Below, in pieces: positions 62,601 to 64,000 of a stretch of 64,000 nucleotides of DNA. Under the pieces are notes generated by a model. That model did no database searches, had not been told where the DNA came from, and saw only the letters and a list, made by a program, of their open reading frames with translations. Position 1 is the stretch's first letter, and every line of letters starts with the position of its first letter. Source of the stretch: Phallusia mammillata (taxonomy: Eukaryota; Chordata; Ascidiacea; Phlebobranchia; Ascidiidae); contig QLIY01000282.1 of NCBI GenBank assembly GCA_003260075.1, positions 97,060 through 161,059 on the forward strand. The letters are read 5' to 3'. The translations under genes and the position numbers were made by a program.

Positions 62601-63748
62601 AATCCTATTTAAAGCTAGGTAATATCAATTCTACTACATATCTCGTTAGGGAAACTTTCATAAGGATTAGGTTAATTTTTAATGTTACAAAGTTATACCA
62701 TTTGGCAAACCAAAAAATGTGGTCGCTGGCCGATGAAATGGTCTCAGAGGGGGGGGGGGATTAAAATTTGCCCCCTCCTGGAAAAATTTCTGCCGGCGCC
62801 CATGCAAGTGATGTTTGATTTTACATTGATTGCATTTGATAGTATTACAAACACAACCTGCAAATATGAATCTGCCTGCTACTGTATTTGTATTTATATC
62901 AATTTACACAAACAAAGCACTATTACACATGAAATATTGTCACACAAGTCATAACCATTTTGTATAGCAATCAAACTGATATGCTGTGTTTAAAGGGTTG
63001 TCAATCCCTGCTGTATGCCATAACTTACTTTTGTCGGAGTATTAAACTTTTCACAGATGTTCGGCTATGTCTACTTGGATTCCCAACCCTGTGAATCTTA
63101 TTTGTAAATCCATTCAATGTTCTCCATACAAAGTTCCGGAAAATGCAAAAGTTACGTTCGGGAACATTGAGAACAGGAACTACAAAGCACACATGACCAT
63201 TGCTTGTAAAATGTAAGCTGGCATTTTTACTGCCTCCAAGTCCCCAAAAAGCCAGATTTTTATGGAGCACCAGCGGTAACATTGACTGTACAAAACCAAC
63301 AAAAGTTTCGTTTTTTTAGAGGGGGGGGGGCAATAAGTGCTTCAATTTTTTCACCAATTTTTGGTTAAACTTAACAATGCTGTGCCCAGAAGTTGTAATT
63401 AAATGACATCCATATCTTTCTGTTACATTTGGTTAATTTTTTTTCTGTGAGTAATAAGCTGTTAATTTTTTACATCTTAGTATTTAAAAAAAGGTAAAGT
63501 ACCAAAATATTTTAGATCAATATTGGCTTGAATTTTTCGTTTGCAATTTCGGGGGGGGGGGCTTTTGTCTGAGTATTGAAACTTTTTCACAGATGTTCGG
63601 CTATGTCCACTTGGATTCCCAACCCTGTGAATCTTATTTGTAAATCCATTCAATGTTCTCCATACAAAGTTCCGGAAAATGCAAAAGTTACGTTCGGGAA
63701 CATTGAGAACAGGAACTACAAAGCACACATGACCATTGCTTGTAAAAT
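13668..63748 (+). CDS. Giant secreted mosaic gene (ShKT, TSP1, LDL-A, trefoil, CTLD, kringle, Link, sushi), 3' end outside window
   Basis: I linked 51 exons by GT-AG (twice GC-AG) sites with matching phase, giving about 2380 residues from a signal peptide at 13668 to a sushi module cut by the window edge. No stop codon or polyadenylation signal for it is seen. Modules are detailed in the following entries. Nearly all module borders are phase-1 introns, the mark of exon-shuffled extracellular genes. All recognisable modules are extracellular, Cys-rich and carbohydrate- or protein-binding; no protease or kinase domain is visible. The role is unknown: a secreted adhesion, innate recognition or egg-coat-type protein is plausible (inference). 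I know of no named family with this order of modules. Exon copies at 19859, 33642, 33808, 34390 and 63593 are treated as assembly duplicates. The joining of so many exons is my reading and needs transcript support. Confidence 0.75.
13938..14188 (+). repeat. 20-21-bp minisatellite in intron 1
   Basis: About eleven imperfect copies of a unit close to atcgcttggtgcacatttat. Units vary at the ggtgcac/ggttcac position and degenerate toward both ends. Any reading frame through it (repeated [12 protein letters not shown] peptide) is a by-product of the repeat. Confidence 0.85.
14467..15697. mobile_element. hAT-like non-autonomous element, hosting a nested element
   Basis: Ends are tagggatgttcaaagta and tactttggacatcccta, inverted repeats of about 17 bp. 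The flanking 8-mers ttcattac and tccattac match at 7 of 8, as for a hAT target-site duplication. No transposase frame is visible. A second element with ends tagtgatgggac / gtcccatcacta lies inside (about 14505-14801), itself interrupted by a 65-G run (14550-14614). Confidence 0.65.
16193..16312 (+). CDS. ShKT domain exon of mosaic gene
   Basis: A 120-base phase 1-1 exon with six cysteines in ShKT spacing (C-x8-C-x8-C-x8-C-x3-C-x2-C), starting [11 protein letters not shown] and ending [10 protein letters not shown]. In animals ShKT modules are common short disulfide-rich domains attached to secreted enzymes and matrix proteins. Here it is the first module after the signal peptide, and there is no reason to read it as a free toxin. 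Confidence 0.85.
16986..17156 (+). CDS. Thrombospondin type-1 repeat exon 1
   Basis: A 171-base phase 1-1 exon encoding [18 protein letters not shown] with the W-x-x-W-x-x-W ladder, RTRLC, and six cysteines. TSP1 modules bind glycosaminoglycans and matrix proteins and can be C-mannosylated on these tryptophans. It ends in a Pro-rich stretch (VPPPVAG). The intron before it has a contig overlap at the G run 16797-16807. Confidence 0.9.
17323..17391 (+). CDS. Short Gly/Ala/Thr linker exon
   Basis: A 69-base phase 1-1 exon ([19 protein letters not shown]...) between the TSP1 and LDL-A modules; low complexity and probably flexible. A truncated copy of its acceptor and first 12 bases stands at 17230-17241, ending in the G run 17242-17253. 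That copy is a contig end, not another exon. Confidence 0.6.
18648..19140. repeat. Palindromic repeat rich in ttcggccgaa motifs
   Basis: Both ends carry repeated ccgaatattcggt and ttcggccgaa motifs in opposite orientations, a widespread kind of MITE end. The right boundary is not sharp, so the limits are approximate. Confidence 0.45.
19313..19459 (+). CDS. LDL-receptor class A exon (copy 1)
   Basis: A 147-base phase 1-1 exon with six cysteines and the calcium-site motif [17 protein letters not shown] modules bind ligands through calcium-stabilised acidic residues. The intron, this exon and the first bases of the next exon are repeated at 19689-20075. This copy ends in a G run at 19529-19540, inside the start of the following exon. 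Confidence 0.85.
19859..20005 (+). CDS. LDL-receptor class A exon (copy 2, probably allelic)
   Basis: Same exon as 19313-19459 with two visible base changes: GAG/GAA (silent) and ATG/GTG (Met/Val after the last Cys). Flanking intron sequence is duplicated too, and G runs bracket the copies. The true gene probably has a single LDL-A module. Phase 1-1 would formally allow both to be spliced in series, so a cDNA is the arbiter. Confidence 0.7.
20062..22449 (+). CDS. Beta-trefoil (ricin-B-like) module, four exons
   Basis: Exons 20062-20182 (phase 1 to 2), 20463-20565 (2 to 0), 21238-21365 (0 to 2, end uncertain) and 22308 or 22315 to 22449 (out in phase 1). The peptide reads [10 protein letters not shown], then [30 protein letters not shown] and [16 protein letters not shown]. 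The [10 protein letters not shown] and paired-Cys pattern resembles the ricin-B/CysR fold at the start of mannose-receptor-type proteins. The acceptor at 20062 follows gcgttag; a later cttttcag would put a stop in frame. The link from the third to the fourth exon is not settled: phases fit a donor at caag|gttata with acceptor aaacag at 22314, or a small exon is missing. Confidence 0.6.
21955..22090 (+). repeat. tRNA-derived SINE-like repeat
   Basis: An A-box-like stretch (cttggttggtacag, about 22014) and a B-box-like stretch (atttgaattcc, about 22058) have tRNA-promoter spacing. The leading part (gcatatgaggcaggcagtgg) is shared with a second copy in opposite orientation at 50434-50515. No intact tRNA cloverleaf is expected or claimed. 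Confidence 0.5.
22861..23022 (+). CDS. Thrombospondin type-1 repeat exon 2
   Basis: A 162-base phase 1-1 exon encoding [20 protein letters not shown] with the W-x-x-W-x-x-W ladder, six cysteines and an Arg-Thr-Cys strand. The donor is a GC type (CTCAG|GCAAGG); the phase required by the next exon supports it. The last bases recur after the G run at 23171-23181 as part of a contig overlap. Confidence 0.85.
23446..23487. repeat. Perfect foldback directly before a G run
   Basis: Arms of 20 bp (agacataactaacattatta and its exact complement) with a 2-base loop, ending at the 65-G run 23488-23552. The matching sequence after the run (23553-23645) lacks the inverted arm, so this looks like a snap-back contig end. 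Confidence 0.65.
23838..24095 (+). CDS. C-type lectin-like exon (N-terminal half)
   Basis: A 258-base phase 1-1 exon. A linker of about 34 residues precedes [22 protein letters not shown]..., the start of a C-type lectin fold: Cys-Tyr, a helix with A-x-x-x-C, then [17 protein letters not shown]. The usual second half (WIGL ... WxW ... C) is not obvious; the next exon continues [11 protein letters not shown] and then enters a kringle. The lectin fold is therefore short or divergent, and calcium or sugar binding cannot be claimed. An in-frame ATG at 23750 with a hydrophobic stretch lies in the intron upstream. Confidence 0.7.
24288..24720. mobile_element. MITE family 'tagggatgggcc', full copy
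   Basis: 433 bp with ends tagggatgggcca and tggcccatcccta. Flanking 8-mers atactacc and atacttcc match at 7 of 8, so it is hAT-type. Related copies lie at 24965 onward, 36831-36935 (reversed, partial), 44981-45218, 47961-48039 and about 50850-51848. All are inside introns of the mosaic gene. Confidence 0.7.
24965..25840. mobile_element. Same MITE family, disrupted by a nested element
   Basis: Begins tagggatgtgccgagctgag. Around 25257 it is interrupted by an element with tagtgattggac and gtcccatcacta ends (to about 25786), then resumes with aatgattgtgatatcac. The nested element is the same type as at 14505-14801 and is itself duplicated around a G run (25386-25396). The right end of the outer MITE is missing. 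Confidence 0.6.
25860..27656 (+). CDS. Kringle domain 1, three exons
   Basis: Exons 25860-25996 (phase 1 to 0), 26607-26710 (0 to 2) and 27548-27656 (2 to 0). The six kringle cysteines are present in [40 protein letters not shown] and HC. The conserved HNxCRNP and PWCYTTDP motifs are clear. Kringles are protein- and lysine-binding modules of the plasminogen and hepatocyte growth factor type; no protease domain accompanies it in this window. The end of the third exon is repeated after the C run at 27763-27772. Confidence 0.85.
26896..27244. mobile_element. Non-autonomous element with cagggttcccgcgg ends
   Basis: Inverted ends cagggttcccgcg / cgcgggaaccctg, with ctttag on both sides (26890-26895 and 27245-27250), a possible 6-bp target duplication. 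About 350 bp, non-coding, in an intron inside kringle 1. Confidence 0.65.
28327..28478. mobile_element. Short foldback element
   Basis: The left end (gaaaaacataaattgtctga) and right end are inverted repeats of about 35 bp around tctgatttttacaaa. A truncated copy of the left part lies at about 28180-28313, ending in the C run 28314-28323 (contig overlap). Confidence 0.55.
29009..29135 (+). CDS. Trefoil array exon (copy 1)
   Basis: A 127-base exon (phase 0 to 1) encoding [20 protein letters not shown] and a [15 protein letters not shown] end. Most of it is repeated at about 29507-29616 after a C run (29497-29506) with a few silent changes. It looks like the first strand pairs of a beta-trefoil; that assignment is tentative. 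Confidence 0.65.
29507..29616 (+). other. Partial duplicate of trefoil exon (contig overlap)
   Basis: This piece begins directly after the C run with no acceptor and copies the exon at 29009-29135 from codon 7 on, including its donor, with silent third-position changes. It is probably the other haplotype or the start of the next contig. Confidence 0.7.
30962..31479. other. Assembly gap (518 N)
   Basis: A run of N between trefoil exons. It may hide part of an intron or a small exon; phases of the exons on either side (29009-29135 and 31710-31834) match without one. Confidence 0.99.
31710..32935 (+). CDS. Beta-trefoil array, three exons (copy 1)
   Basis: Exons 31710-31834 (phase 1 to 0), 31873-31998 (0 to 0) and 32806-32935 (0 to 1). 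They encode [31 protein letters not shown] with [13 protein letters not shown], and [20 protein letters not shown] with [10 protein letters not shown]. The LCLEA ... C ... QRW pattern is that of ricin-B-like trefoil repeats (CL ... QxW). The intron before the third exon holds a 285-bp foldback element absent from the second copy. Confidence 0.7.
32322..32606. mobile_element. 285-bp foldback MITE with about 85-bp inverted repeats
   Basis: It starts tatagagctcttctggcaaa and ends with the reverse complement. Pairing continues inward to about 85 bp with scattered mismatches. TA at each end suggests a TA target site (Tc1/mariner type), which is tentative. It is present in the intron of the first trefoil triplet and absent from the matching intron of the second (34020-34389). 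Confidence 0.7.
33474..33554. other. 81-base C homopolymer between duplicated trefoil triplets
   Basis: It separates exon copies 31710-32935 and 33642-34519. Smaller C runs in this part lie at 27356-27365, 27763-27772, 28314-28323, 28784-28794, 29497-29506, 30556-30568, 34888-34897, 35739-35749, 46233-46253 and 47722-47731, most of them followed by a repeat of preceding sequence. Confidence 0.85.
33642..34519 (+). CDS. Beta-trefoil array, three exons (copy 2, probably the other haplotype)
   Basis: Exons 33642-33766, 33808-33933 and 34390-34519 have the same lengths and phases as 31710-32935. Protein sequences are nearly identical, and most exon differences are silent. Introns differ by substitutions and indels. 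Copies are separated by an 81-base C run (33474-33554). Splicing both in series would keep frame, so a true internal duplication is possible, but the flanking intron similarity and homopolymer bridge favour two alleles placed in tandem. Confidence 0.65.
35272..39964 (+). CDS. Beta-trefoil array continued, five exons
   Basis: Exons 35272-35463 (phase 1 to 1), 36990-37150 (1 to 0), 38274-38420 (0 to 0), 38770-38905 (0 to 1) and 39844-39964 (1 to 2). Recurrent motifs are [36 protein letters not shown] and RFCLTLGT, each followed by a Cys or Trp-containing strand (KWMIW, EVWQF, QHWAIF). This repeated hydrophobic-x-LCL ... W pattern fits ricin-B-type trefoil subdomains, so the region probably makes two or more trefoil lobes. 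Sugar-binding residues cannot be judged by eye. Confidence 0.65.
37566..37658. repeat. Long hairpin, 41-bp arms
   Basis: Arms 37566-37606 and 37618-37658 pair at 38 of 41 positions around an 11-base loop; the three differences are all transitions. It lies in an intron of the trefoil region. It could be a small foldback element or a hairpin RNA source; the sequence does not decide. Confidence 0.7.
40295..40395. repeat. Dispersed repeat shared with 54285-54395
   Basis: Both places share aatactagttgtt and cagaacggtagggcttcttg / tagaacggtaggacttcttc and end near acaagcg, with moderate divergence. Element type unknown. Confidence 0.45.
40978..41082 (+). CDS. Trefoil-type exon preceding kringle 2
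   Basis: A 105-base exon (phase 2 to 2) encoding [20 protein letters not shown] and ending [12 protein letters not shown]. The YWYARN end looks like a last trefoil strand with an aromatic anchor. Both neighbouring splice phases match. Confidence 0.6.
41446..42881 (+). CDS. Kringle domain 2, three exons
   Basis: Exons 41446-41553 (phase 2 to 2), 42072-42186 (2 to 0) and 42758-42881 (0 to 1). Kringle cysteines appear in [39 protein letters not shown] and PEC. The third exon goes on through [20 protein letters not shown] to FCQA, an uncharacterised linker with two cysteines, before kringle 3. A hAT transposon (42925-44484) sits in the intron 43 bases after the donor. Confidence 0.85.
42925..44484 (-). 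mobile_element. hAT transposon with internally deleted BED-finger transposase
   Basis: Ends are caggggtgtgcaacctt and aggttgcacacccctg, with a perfect 8-bp target duplication atttatat (42917-42924, 44485-44492). The minus strand encodes a transposase: ATG at about 44259 ([15 protein letters not shown]), a BED-type zinc finger ([10 protein letters not shown] ... HYETKH), a stretch with FAIDESTD typical of the hAT catalytic core, and after an N at 43511 a hAT dimerisation end ([20 protein letters not shown]). The product is short for the family and shifts frame at the N, so it is an internally deleted, presumably inactive copy. It inserted between kringles 2 and 3. Confidence 0.9.
43170..44259 (-). 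pseudogene. hAT-family transposase remnant
   Basis: Two frames, 44259-43498 and 43586-43170, meet at the ambiguous base 43511. The first holds the BED finger and the start of the RNase-H-like core ([19 protein letters not shown]). The second holds the C-terminal dimerisation region ending before QLQISH. The middle of the catalytic domain is missing. It resembles the ZBED5/GTF2IRD2-type hAT transposases. Confidence 0.85.
44515..44847 (+). CDS. Kringle domain 3, two exons
   Basis: Exons 44515-44650 (phase 1 to 2) and 44774-44847 (2 to 1). Six cysteines occur in [35 protein letters not shown] and PKC. The acceptor lies only 22 bases after the right target-site duplication of the hAT element, so the insertion narrowly missed the splice site. 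Confidence 0.85.
44981..45218. mobile_element. MITE family 'tagggatgggcc', 238-bp copy
   Basis: Both ends are present (tagggatgggcc / gcccatcccta). Flanking 8-mers ataaaaaa and ataaaaat match at 7 of 8. It lies in the intron between kringle 3 and sushi 1. Confidence 0.7.
45535..45738 (+). CDS. Sushi (CCP) domain 1
   Basis: A 204-base phase 1-1 exon encoding [33 protein letters not shown]: four cysteines, the Gly-Tyr-Trp turn and the Trp between Cys3 and Cys4, as in complement control modules. Confidence 0.9.
46811..48421 (+). CDS. Sushi domain 2 followed by C-type lectin-like domain
   Basis: Exons 46811-46942 (phase 1 to 1), 47336-47502 (1 to 0) and 48255-48421 (0 to 2). Sushi cysteines are in [23 protein letters not shown] and DEC. 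A lectin-type fold follows: [36 protein letters not shown] with ETEFGFL, and YWLGIQH. The GATLAxLxxxxE and WLGI signatures are good. EPN/QPD-type calcium motifs are not seen. Confidence 0.8.
47961..48039. mobile_element. MITE family 'tagggatgggcc', minimal 79-bp copy
   Basis: Both terminal repeats are present with only about 50 bases between them, so it is an extreme internal deletion. Flanking 8-mers tacggcag and tatgacag match at 6 of 8. Confidence 0.55.
48785..50710 (+). CDS. Divergent beta-trefoil-like region, four exons
   Basis: Exons 48785-48931 (phase 2 to 2), 49367-49500 (2 to 1), 49783-49981 (1 to 2) and 50631-50710 (2 to 1). Motifs are [54 protein letters not shown] and [15 protein letters not shown]. 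The [14 protein letters not shown] element matches the trefoil repeats elsewhere in this gene. The first exon ([20 protein letters not shown]) may instead complete the lectin fold. Confidence 0.6.
50434..50515 (-). repeat. tRNA-derived SINE-like repeat, partial
   Basis: On the minus strand it reads gcatatgaggcaggcaatgg, then tgtgtagctcagttggtaaa, a canonical tRNA D-arm/A-box. It shares its start with 21955-22090 and lacks the B-box part, so it is truncated. Confidence 0.5.
51018..51687. mobile_element. Non-autonomous hAT element with perfect 8-bp target duplication
   Basis: Starts cagtgtttttcaacc and ends ggttgaaaatcactg. Flanked on both sides by ctctagag (51010-51017, 51688-51695). 670 bp, no transposase. 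It is inserted into an older copy of the 'tagggatgggcc' MITE, whose parts lie at about 50850-51009 and 51696-51848. Confidence 0.85.
51971..52622 (+). CDS. Link (hyaluronan-binding-like) module, two exons
   Basis: Exons 51971-52107 (phase 1 to 0) and 52469-52622 (0 to 1). The pattern [44 protein letters not shown] and ADVWCYK follows the Link consensus: F-x-EA-x-x-x-C, LAT, L-x-x-A, C-x-x-x-W-x-DG, Y, and a final W/Y-C-Y. Link modules bind hyaluronan in vertebrate matrix proteins. Ligand binding here is not shown, and a lectin-like fold is the alternative. Confidence 0.7.
52648..53090. mobile_element. Non-autonomous hAT element
   Basis: Ends caggggtcactaaacttt and atagtttggtgtcccctg are imperfect inverted repeats. 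Flanking 8-mers match at about 6 of 8. The interior is non-coding with ccgggccagat / ggatccggcccg motifs common to such elements. A left end of the same kind begins at 63916 and is cut by the window edge. Confidence 0.65.
53133..53244 (+). CDS. Uncharacterised linker exon
   Basis: A 112-base exon (phase 1 to 2) encoding [20 protein letters not shown], then a charged stretch ending KYICR. I do not recognise a domain. It connects the Link module to the next sushi module, and the splice phases on both sides fit. Confidence 0.65.
53690..54600. repeat. Transposon-derived region with contig overlap
   Basis: Bases 53690-53885 recur at 53896-54110 after a G run (53886-53895). The piece starts with a hAT-like end (accagtggttc). 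Around 54285-54395 it shares a dispersed repeat (motif tagaacggtaggacttcttc) with 40295-40395. No coding sequence is seen. Confidence 0.5.
54670..55494 (+). CDS. Sushi domain 3, two exons (GC donor between)
   Basis: Exons 54670-54817 (phase 2 to 0) and 55434-55494 (0 to 1). The sushi pattern is [33 protein letters not shown] and RLIC. The donor after ...RFVQ is GCAAGC, a GC-AG intron; joining there restores the standard sushi spacing exactly. Confidence 0.8.
55500..56040 (+). repeat. Intronic tandem repeat, about 96-bp unit, six copies
   Basis: The phrase atgtctgtatttaatttata with a following gatgcaagt recurs at about 55511, 55609, 55705, 55801, 55894 and 55985. Copies diverge gradually. The array begins right at the donor of the exon ending at 55494 and fills the intron to the next exon at 56075. 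Each unit contains gtaagtt-like and tttatag-like strings. Confidence 0.85.
56075..57030 (+). CDS. Sushi domains 4 and 5
   Basis: Two phase 1-1 exons, 56075-56266 and 56842-57030. The first has [28 protein letters not shown] and LKC. The second has [32 protein letters not shown] and VVCWG. Both have all four sushi cysteines and the Trp. The GYWF turn is shared with sushi 3, suggesting recent internal duplication of modules 3-5. Confidence 0.88.
57750..58335. mobile_element. Non-autonomous hAT element
   Basis: Ends cagtggtcatcaacc and ggttaaagaccactg; flanking 8-mers gtatatta / ttacatta are similar. 586 bp, non-coding, in the intron before sushi 6. Confidence 0.65.
58454..59565 (+). CDS. Sushi domains 6 and 7
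   Basis: Two phase 1-1 exons, 58454-58657 and 59395-59565. The first is canonical ([31 protein letters not shown]). The second has [16 protein letters not shown] and ETCFVEG but lacks the Trp and Cys4 before its donor. It is incomplete or completed by a distant exon. A hAT-type element (57750-58335) lies in the intron before sushi 6. Confidence 0.82.
60259..61300 (+). CDS. Beta-trefoil module, two exons
   Basis: Exons 60259-60491 (phase 1 to 0) and 61170-61300 (0 to 2). Motifs are [50 protein letters not shown] and [18 protein letters not shown]. The QW, GLCL and QGWF marks fit ricin-B-type repeats. It sits between an incomplete sushi module and an exon holding the C-terminal half of a sushi module. 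Confidence 0.68.
61366..61608. mobile_element. Non-autonomous hAT element, 243 bp
   Basis: Ends cagtggttgtcaacc and ggttgagaaccactg; flanking 8-mers atttagag / acttggag match at 6 of 8. It lies in the intron between the trefoil module and sushi 8. Confidence 0.65.
61707..63212 (+). CDS. Sushi modules 8-9 (three exons), running off the window
   Basis: Exons 61707-61863 (phase 2 to 0), 62016-62125 (0 to 2) and 63057-63212 (2 to 2). The first starts with the tail of a sushi module ([18 protein letters not shown]), then [12 protein letters not shown] opens the next. That one continues through YTCWSGYEF and [30 protein letters not shown] then opens another, which is unfinished at the window edge. 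Confidence 0.8.
62391..62759. other. Intron segment with two G junctions and hAT end
   Basis: G runs at 62391-62400 and 62749-62759. The phrase attgcatttgatagtattac before the first run (about 62348) recurs after the second (about 62828), so this is a contig overlap with an intervening piece. A hAT-like right end (atagtttgggaaccact) lies at about 62425-62442. Confidence 0.5.
63593..63748 (+). CDS. Duplicate of the last sushi exon (assembly overlap)
   Basis: Same length, phase and protein as 63057-63212, after G runs at 63321-63330 and 63551-63561, with near-identical flanking introns. Splicing both would break the four-Cys sushi order, so one is redundant. Confidence 0.75.
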
Positions 63749-64000
63749 GTAAGCTGGCATTTTTACTGCCTATGAGTCCAAAAACATTAAATTTTTATAG
63801 AGCACCAGTGTTTAAACATTGACTGTACAAAACCAACAAAAGTTTTTGTTTTTTAGATGCAATAATTGCTTCAAATTTTTTGCCAATTTTGGTTAAACTT
63901 AACAATGTTGTAACTCAGGGGTCACCAAACTTTTTTCACTGAGGGCCGGATATGTTTAATAATGATTCGTTCGGGCTGCATGGTTTACATGCCTTAGCGC

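Overview
The window looks like intron-rich, AT-rich nuclear DNA from a metazoan. The best fit is a tunicate (ascidian): a secreted mosaic gene built from ShKT, TSP1, LDL-A, beta-trefoil, C-type lectin, kringle, Link and sushi modules, a neighbouring cluster of membrane-tethered CAP proteins, and many near-identical but polymorphic sequence pairs. The species cannot be fixed from sequence alone.

Layout. (1) 1-1480: non-coding DNA with a small MITE and an assembly duplication. (2) 1482-11607: four single-exon CAP (SCP/CRISP superfamily) genes. Two on the minus strand (1482-2345, 3008-3864) have one CAP domain with the four cavity residues kept and a hydrophobic GPI-type tail. Two on the plus strand (6669-7973, 9535-11607) have two CAP domains each that have lost those residues; the last is broken by a frameshift and nonsense codons. 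(3) 11608-13667: non-coding DNA with long G homopolymers. (4) 13668 to beyond the right edge: one very large plus-strand gene. I traced 51 exons (about 7.1 kb of coding sequence, about 2380 residues) by joining splice sites whose phases match. Order of modules: signal peptide, ShKT, TSP1, linker, LDL-A, beta-trefoil, TSP1, C-type lectin-like, kringle, beta-trefoil array, two kringles, two sushi, C-type lectin-like, beta-trefoil, Link, five sushi, beta-trefoil, then more sushi running off the window. Its introns are full of hAT-type elements, MITEs, a tRNA-derived repeat and tandem repeats.

Assembly quality matters for any reading of this window. About 45 runs of G (or C in the middle third) of 9-358 bases join sequences whose flanks repeat each other, in the order A-X-(G)n-X'-B. 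This is what unmerged overlapping contig ends or alternative haplotypes would give. Several apparent duplications (LDL-A exon, three trefoil exons, last sushi exon, start of the first CAP gene, middle of the second) are therefore probably not real tandem duplications. The X/X' differences look allelic (mostly silent in exons, indels and transposon presence/absence in introns).

Biology. GPI-anchored CAP proteins of the Urabin type are known on ascidian sperm, where they take part in binding to the egg coat. A cluster of such genes beside a giant polymorphic lectin/sushi/kringle gene is a reasonable candidate for a gamete- or self-recognition locus. That is inference; nothing in the sequence proves it.
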